This document shows positions 17,340 through 26,641 of a DNA stretch of 64,000 nt, piece by piece; position 1 is the stretch's first letter, and each line of letters starts with the position of its first letter. Position numbers and translations under genes: made by a program. Origin of the DNA: Stieleria maiorica. Its GTDB lineage: Bacteria > Planctomycetota > Planctomycetia > Pirellulales > Pirellulaceae. The stretch lies in NCBI RefSeq assembly GCF_008035925.1, contig NZ_CP036264.1, forward strand, positions 7,473,641-7,537,640. Reading direction: 5' to 3'. Under the pieces are notes generated by a model that saw only the letters and a list, made by a program, of their open reading frames with translations, was not told the DNA's origin and did no database searches.

Positions 17340-18980
17340 ATGAACCGACTGAGAAAGAGCCTTTGCGTAGCAATCGTCGGCGGGATGCTCGCGACGGTCC
17401 CGTCCGAATCCTCGGGGCAAGACATCATCGGCGAAGCGTTGGGGAAAGTCATCTTGCCGGCAGTCGGACCGGTCATCCTGGATCGTGCCGGCGGCCAGAT
17501 CTTGGAGAAGGGCTTGAACGGAGGCTTCCGACGCGGAGGAGGCCTTCCAGGGCGCGGTTCGTCTCGTCCGTCCAGACGCCAGGGATCTTCCGGGTCACAA
17601 ACGATTCCATCCCAGACGTACCAAGTCCAGCCCCAACCCCAAAGCAGTCCACAGCCCAGCCCATCGCCCGCGCCCACTCCGCCCGCGGTCCGTCCCCCGG
17701 CAAACACGATCGTCGCGCGGCCCGCGGTTTCGCCGAACCCTTCGCCGACGGAAATCGCATTGACCCACGTCGTGTCGGCCGGCCCGCAATTGACCGCTCA
17801 AGTCATCCGTGTCGAAGCGGCCGAGATCGCCAGCCAGATCGACCAGGCCGTTGCGCGATTCCTGGATCAATCGAGTTCAGATCCGGCCGTGGACTCGCTG
17901 CGCCGTGATTACGGGCGCTTGTCGAATCAATCGCGTGATGAAGGTGCCCGGTCGGCATTGTTGGCAGGCCATGACGACGCCTTGGCCCAGTTGGGCAATC
18001 GCCAATCGTGGACGTCACTGATCGGCGCTGCCGATGCTGCCGATCGAATTGCGGCGCTGGCACCGGAGTCCGACTCGGAAACCCTGACGCAAGCCATCGA
18101 TGAACTGCGGAGTGAACTGACCGGTGTGACCGGACCGGTGTTAACAGGGAATGAGCTGGCGATCATCGCCCAACGCGCCAAGAACATCCGCAACATGAGC
18201 GTGATGAGTGAGATCGCGCGGGTGCTGGGGGCCCAGCGTCGCGACGACTTGTTTGTGCGGATCGCCGAGGCGGCTGTCAAAAGCGATGCACCCGAAGAGG
18301 CGATCGCGGGCTTGTTGGGTGTCGGCCTGGGGCTGGCCGGCAACGCGGTCACGGACATGCAATTGCCCGAGGGCATCCCGGCGGTCGTGCTCTACAGCCC
18401 GTCGATCAACACGTCACCGATCAGTTTTGTGTGTGACGATGCGCTCGAGATCACACTCGCACCCGGTGAAATGGTGCCGCTGGATCAAGCCTTCGTCGTC
18501 GCGTTTCAAAACGGAAAGGGCGCCGTCAAACGCTACACGATCAACGACGGCATGTATCGCTGGGTGGTCGGTCAAAACGGTTGGGATGTCCGTCAAAAGA
18601 CCGCCGTCGAGGTCTCCATCGATGCCAGCGGCTCTCCCGCCGAATTCCATTATCTGATCAACGGCCAGCCGCAGAGTGCCCCAGCCGGATCGGTGATCGA
18701 GCACCGTCTGGACGGACCGGTCCGAATCGATTTCGACACCGGACTCGGCGATGGCAGCAGCAATTCCACGCTGGTCACGCCTGGCAATTACGTCGTCGGC
18801 GTCAATGCGGAAACGGGAGGCTGGGACTTGCATATCCAGCGGCAACCGCAGTCGGTCGAGGAATCAACCACATCGATCGCAAAGCAGCATTGGCGAGAGA
18901 GTGTTGCTCAAGCCCAACGGAGGCTTTCGATCGATCCGGCCGAGGCGAAGGTCGACGCGCTGTTGGATTTGATCGAATGA
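17340..18980 (+). CDS. Secreted protein of unknown function, Pro/Gln-rich linker
   Basis: 546 residues, not recognised. An N-terminal signal peptide (MNRLRKSLCVAIVGGMLATVP) is followed by a Gly/Arg-rich stretch and a low-complexity Pro/Gln/Ser linker (about 85-130). The remainder is Ala-rich and mostly helical up to about residue 350 (regular IAQRAKN and EIARVLGAQ segments), then beta-rich with a repeated YxxNDGxY/W character (TINDGMYRWVVGQNGWDV). The C-terminal beta part resembles surface or cell-wall domains but I cannot name a family. ATG 17340 was chosen because it starts the signal peptide; an upstream in-frame ATG adds 30 unlikely residues. Confidence 0.75.
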   Translation: MNRLRKSLCVAIVGGMLATVPSESSGQDIIGEALGKVILPAVGPVILDRAGGQILEKGLNGGFRRGGGLPGRGSSRPSRRQGSSGSQTIPSQTYQVQPQPQSSPQPSPSPAPTPPAVRPPANTIVARPAVSPNPSPTEIALTHVVSAGPQLTAQVIRVEAAEIASQIDQAVARFLDQSSSDPAVDSLRRDYGRLSNQSRDEGARSALLAGHDDALAQLGNRQSWTSLIGAADAADRIAALAPESDSETLTQAIDELRSELTGVTGPVLTGNELAIIAQRAKNIRNMSVMSEIARVLGAQRRDDLFVRIAEAAVKSDAPEEAIAGLLGVGLGLAGNAVTDMQLPEGIPAVVLYSPSINTSPISFVCDDALEITLAPGEMVPLDQAFVVAFQNGKGAVKRYTINDGMYRWVVGQNGWDVRQKTAVEVSIDASGSPAEFHYLINGQPQSAPAGSVIEHRLDGPVRIDFDTGLGDGSSNSTLVTPGNYVVGVNAETGGWDLHIQRQPQSVEESTTSIAKQHWRESVAQAQRRLSIDPAEAKVDALLDLIE

Positions 18981-19027
18981 CAGAAGCTGCCAGCGACAAG
19001 CCGTACCTAGCGCAATCATGCCAGCCC

Positions 19028-19070
19028 GACGCGTGAGCGAGGGGCAACGCGGGCCCCTCGCTCACGCGTC
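19028..19070. repeat. Perfect 18-bp inverted repeat between convergent genes
   Basis: GACGCGTGAGCGAGGGGC (19028-19045) and its exact reverse complement (19053-19070) are separated by 7 nt. It lies between the convergent ends of the secreted protein gene and the pseudokinase gene and could stop transcription from both sides, although there is no T-run. Confidence 0.85.
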
Positions 19071-19165
19071 GCGCCTAGCATAGGCACCGAGCATCAGGAT
19101 AAATCGACAGGCCGGTCAGCGAGCGGTCCGTCGATGATTGACATCGGGCGCTGCACAGAGGCGTT

Positions 19166-19320
19166 GTTGGTGTTTAGCCTTTAGGCGATTCCCTTCGCTG
19201 CTTTACAGCGAGGGGCGACGGCCCGGAAGGGACCGTCGTACAACTCACTCTGTGACGGCCCGGAAGGGACCGTCGTACAACTCACTCTGCGACGGCCCGG
19301 AAGGGACCGTCGTACTGACG
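19166..19320 (+). repeat. Family B hairpin array
   Basis: Leader GTTGGTGTTTAGCCTTTAGG (a palindromic GCCTTTAGGC), then a CGCTG/CAGCG hairpin, then three tandem units of about 32 bp, each a GACGGCCC-GGAA-GGGACCGTC hairpin ending GTCGTAC. It abuts the 3' end of the pseudokinase gene. Confidence 0.88.
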
Positions 19321-19332
19321 AAAGGCGTCGTT

Positions 19333-22300
19333 TTAATTGCCCTCGGGGATTCGAAACTCTTCGGGCAATTCGTACTTGCCGGCGGCCGCGTCGCGGGTTG
19401 TGATCAGAATCTCGGTTTCTTCGGGCGGTTTGCCCGTCGGGTGCACGACCCAAATCAGCGACTGTTTGGGATCGGTCGGTCCAGTCGCGGTCTTGTCCGG
19501 ATTGGCGCCCAGCACCAACTCGGTCAGCACCTTTCGCAGCGGCTGGTCTTCATGCTCGAAATTACGGATCTGTTGGTTTTGAGTGATCCCGTTTTTCTCC
19601 AGATCGGCACCGATGATCCGCACCCCCGGCATCGTCGATCCTTCGGGCAGGGTTTGCTTGAACTCATCGACGACGGCATCGACGGCGAACTGCAAGGAGA
19701 GTTGCAAAAACGAGATCGACATCGGCCGATCGAGGATCTGATCAAGTGACAGCGATTCGGCTTTGGTAGTCCCGGCCACCGTGTCAGCGCCGGCCGGTGT
19801 GTTCATCGCCAAGAACGTTCCCAGTGCGATTTGCGATCCGGCATCGACGGGGAGATACGTCGACGCGACGACGGTTTCACCCAGGATCGAGCTACGCGTT
19901 TGTTCGTTGACGAACCGCAGCATCAGCGGCAAACGGGTGGCCAACAGTCGCCACGACGGATCGGGAACCGAAGTCAAAATGAATTGGTCCGCCCAATCGG
20001 GCCACGTTTGAGTGGTATCGCGGAACGCTTTCAACAACGTCGCTGCGGTCGCTCCGCCGCTGGGCAATTCGCGCAGTTCCAAGTACAGCGCCCCATCGCC
20101 CGCCGAAGCGGACAACGAGAAGGCGGCGACATCGGGAATCAACCAGCGTTTCAGCGGTCGAGTGAATTCGGGCAGCGAGGCGTCCAGCATTTGGCGGCCA
20201 TCGGCGAACAAGAAGTTGGGCGTGACCAAGGCGACCAGGTCACTTTCCGCACTGGTTTGGTTCCACAGAGTTTGCATGCTGCGAACCAGCGGTATCGACG
20301 CGCCTTCGGTTTCGGCCACCTCGCGAATTCGATCCAGCGAGGCGATGGCGAACCGCCCGACGTTGCCACCTTCGGGCGGCTTTCCTTTTTCACCGCCGCC
20401 GACGTAGTACGCATCGCCGTCCAGGTCTTCCCCGGCGTAGATGATCACTCCGTCGGGAGTGCGGGATTCGAACGCCTGCCACTTTTCCGTCAGCGTGTCC
20501 AACGCGACCGGTGTGACCAGATCGACCACCAAGGCGACTTCGGGCCATCCATCCTTGCCGGGAAAAAATGCCGCGGTACAGCGTGCGATCTGGTCCTTCG
20601 GCACCCCGGCCCGCTGCTGGGCCAGCTCGATCCAAGGCGACAGCTCCGCGTCAAAGGTCGACGTTAACGATCGGGCGTCGGCATTCTGGCTGACCTGCGC
20701 CAGCGGAATTGAAAGGATCATCGCCGGACCGGGCGGCAGGAGCTCCAGGGACGGCGGCGGGGAATCGGCCGAGTACGGTGGCACCCAAAGCAACCGGTCA
20801 CTGTCGACGATTTCGTAACCATTGACGAGCGTCGGTTGGTTGTCGGCCACCTCACGCCGCGACTCGCGGACCTCTGGAACCCGATTGATGATTCCCGGAC
20901 TCGGCCGCCGCGGCGGCGGGGGCTCTACCGGTCCGCGACCGCGCAGTGCGATGGCCAGGGCCAGCATCATCAGCGGCAACACCATCATGCCGGCCAGGAT
21001 CGGGATCCGATTCTTGCGTCGCGTGCGACGCTTCCGCCGTGTGGGCCGGCCCTCGGGATCGTCCGCGTCGGCGGTTGATGGGGGGGCCGAGGGCACAGCG
21101 TCCGGCGCTGCCGCCGCCGTGTCCGGGGGGGCAATTTCCGGAGCTGCGGTTTCCGATGTTGTTGTGGCGTTGCCGGCGGCGGGCGTCTCTTGCCCGGCGG
21201 GTTGCTGCGGCGGCGGGCTGGTCTGGACCGTCGGTGGGGCGGGTGGCGAAGGGGCGCGTTTCGCCGCGCGGGGCAAGGCCGCCATTGGTGTTTCGATCGG
21301 CGGAGCGGTGGCGGGCGGGGCTGGGGGCGGATCGGCCGGAGGGGCTGGAGGCCGAGCGGCCGGTGGAGTGTCCGGCGGCGTTTTCTTCGTTTTCGATTTC
21401 GGGCTGGATGGCTTCGGTTTTGCGTCGACCAATTCACCGGCGCGGCGGAGCGCTTCAGCCATCGCGGCGGCGGAATCAAATCGCGCCGCGGGGTCCTGTG
21501 CCATCGCATAGGCCAAGACACGAAGCAGCGGGTTTCCCGCAGCCCCTTGCTGGACCGCTTCGATCAACTCGGGTGGTTGTGGTTGGTTGTGTGCGGCCGG
21601 CAACGCGCGCCCGTGTTCGCCGGAGGAGGCGATCGCGGCGGAGAAGGCGGGACGTCCGAGCAGCAGCCGGAACAACAGTGATCCCAGCGAATACAGATCC
21701 GAGGCCGGCGTCGGCATCACCGCCGAGTCGGCCAGCTCGGGGGCGGCATGCAGCGCGGGCGATTCCAGGTATTCGATCCAACTGGTGGAAAGGTCCGCCA
21801 GCGGTGACCGCGCCGGGGAGGACGGGTCGCGGAGCAGGATCGCGTGGCCTTTGGGGGTGACCCAGACGTGATCCGATCCCACCGCCCCATGGGCCAGGAC
21901 CGATCCGGAATCGAGCGGCTGATGCAGCGCATGTAACGCGTTGGCCAGGTCGACGCCGATCCGAACCGTCTTTCGCGGACTGAGCGACGACTTGGTCTGC
22001 AGCACCTGGAAGAGCGACGCCCCGGTGGGAAGCGGGGAAAAGATTTCGACGGTCTGATCGGTCGTCCCCGCTTGGGCACCACCGGACAGTTCGATCGCCT
22101 GCAGCGATTCGGCGCGAATTTCACTGTGCACCGCAATCCAGCTGCGACGGGTTTCATCCAGACTCCCCAGCGGGACACGCAGCAGGAAACCGTAGCGGGG
22201 AACCGGAGCGTCTTCGGTCACCGGCGTCTGGACGGGGATCCAATGGGAAAACGGCTGGACCGGTTGATCGCTGGTCATCACATAGGAACCGACCCGCAGT

Positions 22301-22527
22301 GCGAGACCGATTTGTCGGTCCGAATCGTCCGCGGCAAGCAGCTGCGCGGCCTGGAAGTTCGTCAGAACCTCCGTTCGGACCAAAAAGGCGGCGACGGCGG
22401 CCCCGTCGTCGCCCGTCGATTTTTCCGGCGACTGTGCGAACGCGGCACCGTAGCGTTGGCAACTGCCCGGGTCGGCGATCCCGGATCGGACCAAACGAGA
22501 CCAGAATTCGCTCTGTGCGATCGACAT
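19333..22527 (-). CDS. Membrane-anchored pseudokinase with large extracytoplasmic domain
   Basis: 1064 residues. The N-terminal helical region (about 5-65, FWSRLVRSGI to NFQAAQLLAA) is like the domain found in front of many planctomycete Ser/Thr kinases. A kinase-like region follows (about 80-365): DLANALHALH, HAAPEL and DLYSLGSLLFRLLLGRPAF match kinase subdomains VIa, VIII and IX. However, the catalytic HRD is replaced by LAHGAV (about 211-216), DFG by LRDPSS, and no VAIK lysine is visible. Then come a Pro/Ala-rich linker (372-490), a basic stretch, one membrane helix (about 508-528) and a 530-residue extracytoplasmic part of unknown fold. It probably binds rather than phosphorylates partners. 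Confidence 0.85.
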   Translation of the reverse strand: MSIAQSEFWSRLVRSGIADPGSCQRYGAAFAQSPEKSTGDDGAAVAAFLVRTEVLTNFQAAQLLAADDSDRQIGLALRVGSYVMTSDQPVQPFSHWIPVQTPVTEDAPVPRYGFLLRVPLGSLDETRRSWIAVHSEIRAESLQAIELSGGAQAGTTDQTVEIFSPLPTGASLFQVLQTKSSLSPRKTVRIGVDLANALHALHQPLDSGSVLAHGAVGSDHVWVTPKGHAILLRDPSSPARSPLADLSTSWIEYLESPALHAAPELADSAVMPTPASDLYSLGSLLFRLLLGRPAFSAAIASSGEHGRALPAAHNQPQPPELIEAVQQGAAGNPLLRVLAYAMAQDPAARFDSAAAMAEALRRAGELVDAKPKPSSPKSKTKKTPPDTPPAARPPAPPADPPPAPPATAPPIETPMAALPRAAKRAPSPPAPPTVQTSPPPQQPAGQETPAAGNATTTSETAAPEIAPPDTAAAAPDAVPSAPPSTADADDPEGRPTRRKRRTRRKNRIPILAGMMVLPLMMLALAIALRGRGPVEPPPPRRPSPGIINRVPEVRESRREVADNQPTLVNGYEIVDSDRLLWVPPYSADSPPPSLELLPPGPAMILSIPLAQVSQNADARSLTSTFDAELSPWIELAQQRAGVPKDQIARCTAAFFPGKDGWPEVALVVDLVTPVALDTLTEKWQAFESRTPDGVIIYAGEDLDGDAYYVGGGEKGKPPEGGNVGRFAIASLDRIREVAETEGASIPLVRSMQTLWNQTSAESDLVALVTPNFLFADGRQMLDASLPEFTRPLKRWLIPDVAAFSLSASAGDGALYLELRELPSGGATAATLLKAFRDTTQTWPDWADQFILTSVPDPSWRLLATRLPLMLRFVNEQTRSSILGETVVASTYLPVDAGSQIALGTFLAMNTPAGADTVAGTTKAESLSLDQILDRPMSISFLQLSLQFAVDAVVDEFKQTLPEGSTMPGVRIIGADLEKNGITQNQQIRNFEHEDQPLRKVLTELVLGANPDKTATGPTDPKQSLIWVVHPTGKPPEETEILITTRDAAAGKYELPEEFRIPEGN

Positions 22528-22769
22528 GCAGGCAACACAACTAGGGATTCGGGCAATGATGAGCAGATTACGACGATTGACGACTAAGTTTAGCTGATAC
22601 GGGGCGATTTCGACGTCGTCGCCCCCCGAGCTTTCCCGCGCGAGCGCTAATTGCGACCAATATTTCCATACGGGTGGGTGGGAACGCTGTGAATCCCCGG
22701 CTCACTGCATTAACTTCGGCCGTTTCCTGTTGCCACAGGGGCGCCCGGCTACGATTAAGGTATGAAGTT
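22528..22769. promoter_or_regulatory. Divergent promoter region, pseudokinase / glgA
   Basis: 242 bp between divergent starts. It must contain promoters for both genes. No repeat family and no convincing operator were seen. An AAGG lies nine bases before the glgA TTG. Confidence 0.45.
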
Positions 22770-24272
22770 TTGAATATTGTCTACGTAACTTCCGAAGCAG
22801 TTCCGCTGGCAAAAACGGGGGGGTTGGCTGACGTCTGTGGAACGCTGCCGCGGGAAGTCGCCGCGCTCGGGCACCGCTGTGCGGTGATCTTGCCGGCGTT
22901 TCGAAGCGTCCATCGCTCCGGGCTGAAAATCGACACCACCGACATCAGTTTCGCGATCCCGATGTCGCCTGGAAAACTGGTCGGCGGCCGGCTGCTCAGG
23001 TGCTTGCTTCCCGAGAGCAACGTGGTCGCGTGGCTGATCGACCAACCCCAATACTTCGATCGCGAATCACTTTACGGAGACTCGCTCGGGGACTACCGCG
23101 ACAATGCCGAACGGTTCACGTTTTTTTGTCGCGCCGCCCTGGCCGCGTTGATGCGGATCGAGATGGACGTCGACGTGCTGCATTGCAACGACTGGCAATC
23201 CGGGTTGATCCCCGCGCTGGTCCAGGCATCACCGACGGCCTACCGATCGCTGTCACGTGCGGCGACGTTGATGACCATTCACAACATGGCCTATCAGGGC
23301 AATTTCCATCGCGACGCGTTCGCTTGGACGGGACTGGATTGGAAGCACTTCACGCATGAGTCGTTTGAGTACTACGGACAGCTGAACTTCCTGAAAACGG
23401 GGATCGTGTGCGCCGACCATGTCACGACGGTCAGTCCGCGGTATGCCATGGAAATCTGCACGCCGCAGCACGGTTGCGGCCTCGATGGCGTGCTTGCGTC
23501 AAAGGGCGGACGGGTGACCGGGATCACCAACGGGATCGATGAGACGGTTTGGAATCCGGCGACCGACAGCACGTTGCCCGTGCGATTCGACGTCGACGAT
23601 TGGCAGACCGGCAAGGTGGCAAACAAACGTTCGTTGCAGAGCGAATTCGGACTCGAAGAGTCGGATGACGTGCCGATGATCGGCCTGGTCGGACGGCTGG
23701 CCGAACAGAAAGGATGGGATTTGATTCTGCCCGTGATTCGCCAACACGTCCGCGAGGGACGACCGACGCAGTGGATGATTCTCGGCAGCGGCGACAAACA
23801 GATCGAGACCGAGCTGGCCGCCCTGGCCGCCGAAGCCCCACAGCAGGTCGCCGCCCACATCGGCTTCAACGATGCACTGGCGCACCGGATCGAAGCCGGA
23901 GCGGACCTGTTCGTCATGCCCAGCCACTACGAGCCCTGTGGGCTGAATCAGTTGTACAGTTTGCGGTACGGCACGATTCCGATCGTCACAGCCACCGGCG
24001 GATTGGCCGACACGGTGGTCGACACGACGGCCGAAAATTTGGCCAACGAAACCGCAACCGGATTTCATTTGCACGAGGTTTCTCCGCGCGGACTGGACGA
24101 AGCCGTCGGCCGAGCCCTGCAATTGCGTTATCACGACCAAAAAAATTGGAATAATTTGGTCGAGCGTGCGATGTCGGCGGATTGGTCCTGGAGGAAAAGT
24201 GCATCCCAGTATGTAGAGCTTTACGACCACGCAGTTTCCCTTAAGAGGGGCATGGCAAAAACGCCAAAGTAG
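22770..24272 (+). CDS. glgA: Glycogen/starch synthase (GT5)
   Basis: Transfers glucose from ADP-glucose (or UDP-glucose) to growing alpha-1,4-glucan. 500 residues; the N-terminal KTGG (15-18, in AVPLAKTGGLADV) binds the nucleotide sugar, HNMAYQG and the C-terminal EPCGLNQLYSLRYGT complete the GT5 active site. The start is TTG 22770 (MNIVYVTSE), which matches the family N-terminus; AAGG lies nine bases upstream. A nearby ATG at 22762 opens only a three-codon frame (MKF). Two alpha-glucan genes follow on the same strand. Confidence 0.93.
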   Translation: MNIVYVTSEAVPLAKTGGLADVCGTLPREVAALGHRCAVILPAFRSVHRSGLKIDTTDISFAIPMSPGKLVGGRLLRCLLPESNVVAWLIDQPQYFDRESLYGDSLGDYRDNAERFTFFCRAALAALMRIEMDVDVLHCNDWQSGLIPALVQASPTAYRSLSRAATLMTIHNMAYQGNFHRDAFAWTGLDWKHFTHESFEYYGQLNFLKTGIVCADHVTTVSPRYAMEICTPQHGCGLDGVLASKGGRVTGITNGIDETVWNPATDSTLPVRFDVDDWQTGKVANKRSLQSEFGLEESDDVPMIGLVGRLAEQKGWDLILPVIRQHVREGRPTQWMILGSGDKQIETELAALAAEAPQQVAAHIGFNDALAHRIEAGADLFVMPSHYEPCGLNQLYSLRYGTIPIVTATGGLADTVVDTTAENLANETATGFHLHEVSPRGLDEAVGRALQLRYHDQKNWNNLVERAMSADWSWRKSASQYVELYDHAVSLKRGMAKTPK

Positions 24273-24365
24273 GTGCAAGCAAACGTTTTCGTTTTTTTGA
24301 ATTCGAAAGGCTGGTAATTGCTCAGAAATTGGTAGAGTGAGGTTAATCGGGTCCGCCAAAAACAT

Positions 24366-24387
24366 TCCCAGAATGGATAATCTGGGA
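24366..24387 (+). other. Leader hairpin upstream of the GalT-like gene
   Basis: TCCCAGA and TCTGGGA form a 7-bp stem with an 8-nt loop, about 100 bp before the start codon. It may be an operator or a 5'-UTR structure. Confidence 0.4.
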
Positions 24388-24483
24388 TGGCTCACGTGGA
24401 CGAGAGGATGATGTACGAGATCGGGCGGTGGCTCCAAGGTGCAGGCGTCCTCCCCTATCCCAATTAACCACTGCTGAGAAGCT

Positions 24484-25869
24484 ATGTCTTCTGATTCTGA
24501 GCAACGACCGCCCACTTTTTCGGCAGAGGCAGATTCTTCCAGCCGGGTCGGTGAAAGCGTCTCAGAATATCGCGAGAAACCGGGTGTCATCGACACCGAC
24601 ACGCGTCTTGCTTCGGCCGGCGAAACCGAGGCCATGTGGCCGGGCCGTCCGGCACGGCGATCGGTGATGCGATCGTTGGCACGTTCGGCAACCGATAGCA
24701 AAAGCCGAAAGGAAGCTGCGGCCTATCGTGGCGACCACTCGACGTCGCATACGCGTCGAGACCTGTTGACCGGGGACTGGACGATCTTTGCGCCCAAACG
24801 CAACGAGCGCCCCAACGACTACGAATCAAAAAACGCACCCGCGTCGGTTGCCGTTACCACGCAACCGGCCGTCGACGCCGATTGCCCGTTCTGCTCCGGC
24901 GCCGAAAGCCGCACCCCCGAAGCCGTTTGGTCGGCCAAGCTGGGTGACCAGGGAGCGCCCCCGATCGAAAACGGGGCAACCCGTTTCGCCGGACCGCACG
25001 TCGAAGTCGTTGCGGGGGAACAGGATGGATGGGATGTGCGTGTGGTGCCCAACAAATTCCCAGCGGTCAGCCCCAGCGAGGCCGCGACGGGCGCTCACGT
25101 TGATCGCCACGAATTGTTTCCCATCACCGATGTGGTCGGAGGACACGAAGTCATCATCGAATCGGCGCTGCATGCCGAGTCGATCACCGAATATGACCCG
25201 GCAATGGTCTACATGACCTTGCTGGCATTTCGCGACCGAATCCGCCACTGGCGGCAGGTGCCCGGAATCAACTACATCAGCGTTTTCAAGAATTGCGGTC
25301 CCGAAGCCGGCGCGTCGCTGCGACACAGTCACAGCCAACTGATCGCGACCAGCCTGATGCCACACCATGTCCGCACCACGATGCTTCGCTGTGAACACCA
25401 TCGGGCCAGGACCGGGTGCTCGCTGGCGTGTGATTTGTTGCGTGCAGAACTTGCCGAGCGAAGCCGGTTGATCGATCGAACCGACTCGTTTGTCGCCTTC
25501 TGCCCCTTCGCCAGCCGGTTCGGCGGGCTGATCCGAATGACGTCGGTGGAGCATCAACCGCACTTTGACCTGATGACCGATACCTCCCTGGACCAACTGG
25601 CCAGTTTCCTCTGGAGAGTCCTTTCCTGGGTCAAAGAAGCGTTCCCCGGAAAAGCCTTCAACTATCTGCTGCACACCTGCCCGCCCGGCTGCCAGCAGCC
25701 GGACGCGTTCCAATGGTCGCTCGATGTCTTTCCCCGATTGAGCAAGACCGCGGGATTTGAGTGGAGTTGCGACTGCATGATCAACTCCCTGTTGCCCGAA
25801 TCCGCCGCGTTGCGGTACCGCGAAATCGCCCGCAAACACGACCCGCGCAACGTTTTGCTGACGCGGTAA
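24484..25869 (+). CDS. GalT-like nucleotidyltransferase (HIT superfamily)
   Basis: 461 residues. The catalytic core (about 90-455) belongs to the galactose-1-phosphate uridylyltransferase branch of the HIT superfamily. It has the zinc-site CPFC (134-137), VVPNKFPAV, GGHEVIIES and the active-site HSHSQ (281-285), whose second His would carry the nucleotide. The first 90 residues are an unusual charged extension. The HSHSQ variant also occurs in ADP-glucose phosphorylase-like enzymes, and the position between glycogen synthase and a GH57 enzyme supports a role in sugar-1-phosphate/nucleotide-sugar exchange for glucan metabolism rather than the Leloir pathway. The exact substrate is inferred. 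Confidence 0.85.
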   Translation: MSSDSEQRPPTFSAEADSSSRVGESVSEYREKPGVIDTDTRLASAGETEAMWPGRPARRSVMRSLARSATDSKSRKEAAAYRGDHSTSHTRRDLLTGDWTIFAPKRNERPNDYESKNAPASVAVTTQPAVDADCPFCSGAESRTPEAVWSAKLGDQGAPPIENGATRFAGPHVEVVAGEQDGWDVRVVPNKFPAVSPSEAATGAHVDRHELFPITDVVGGHEVIIESALHAESITEYDPAMVYMTLLAFRDRIRHWRQVPGINYISVFKNCGPEAGASLRHSHSQLIATSLMPHHVRTTMLRCEHHRARTGCSLACDLLRAELAERSRLIDRTDSFVAFCPFASRFGGLIRMTSVEHQPHFDLMTDTSLDQLASFLWRVLSWVKEAFPGKAFNYLLHTCPPGCQQPDAFQWSLDVFPRLSKTAGFEWSCDCMINSLLPESAALRYREIARKHDPRNVLLTR

Positions 25870-25962
25870 GTCCCGGATCAAACCCGCACCCGCAACGAGC
25901 GGCAGATGCACCAAGAAAAGGCGACACCCTCCTTGGAAGCATCGATGTCTGCACAACTTACA

Positions 25963-26146
25963 ATGGCTCGTTTCTCCCCCGGCTTTGTCGGGGAGCAGGG
26001 CTGGGGATGAGGGGGCCAGCGCCACGAAAAATGGTCGGGTGTACGCCCCTCACCCACAACGCCTCTCCCCAAAAACAGATCGCGGTCATCATCCTTCCGC
26101 GATCAAATTCTGTTTACGCGATCTGTTTTAGGGAGAGGGGAGCCAT
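25963..26146. repeat. Long imperfect inverted repeat (ATGGCTC ... GAGCCAT type)
   Basis: Outer arms ATGGCTC..TCTCCCCC and GGGAGAGGGGAGCCAT enclose further hairpins, including AGATCGCGG..CCGCGAT and ACAGATCGCG/CGCGATCTG. No coding function was recognised. Confidence 0.6.
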
Positions 26147-26641
26147 GTCCTAAATTGCGGACCGATTTGAATAAACACCAATGCACTGGATGGGAGGGTG
26201 ACTTCGCGTGTTCGAAAGTTCTACGCCTTCACGTGCTGCCTGTGGGTTCGCGCTGCCACCGGTGGGCTTTTACGATTCCCCCTGACCCCCCCTCCCGAAC
26301 GCACCACCGCCCGATGGAGGTCGCCGCTGGCAACCTCATTCGTCGTCGGCTGTGAAAATCTGCCGATTCTGACTGTTGTTAGCCCCTACCATCGTGCCGA
26401 TACACTGCGTGGGGCGCCGTTAACGATTAGGGGAAGAAGTCCAAACCGGAAGACATTTTGCTTCCACGCCTGATCGATTTCGAGCGAACTGGGTCGATGT
26501 GTTCGGAGTGGCCATTCGGAAATGTCAACTCGTTCCATACAATTCGACCACCCGTCACGACCGGCCATCGGTTTGACCTAAGACGTTACGACGCCGCCGC
26601 GTGTCATCCGCTGCTCTCTATCCACGTTAACTTCTTCGAAC
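26147..26641. other. Intergenic leader of the GH57 gene
   Basis: 495 bp without a supportable gene. It should contain the promoter of the GH57 gene, but I found no strong -35/-10 pair. CCCCTA and TAGGGG are inverted at 26382-26432. Confidence 0.4.

Noticed and set aside
19333-22527. Active Ser/Thr protein kinase
   Set aside because: The HRD and DFG motifs and the ATP-binding Lys cannot be found, although the domain order resembles planctomycete kinases.
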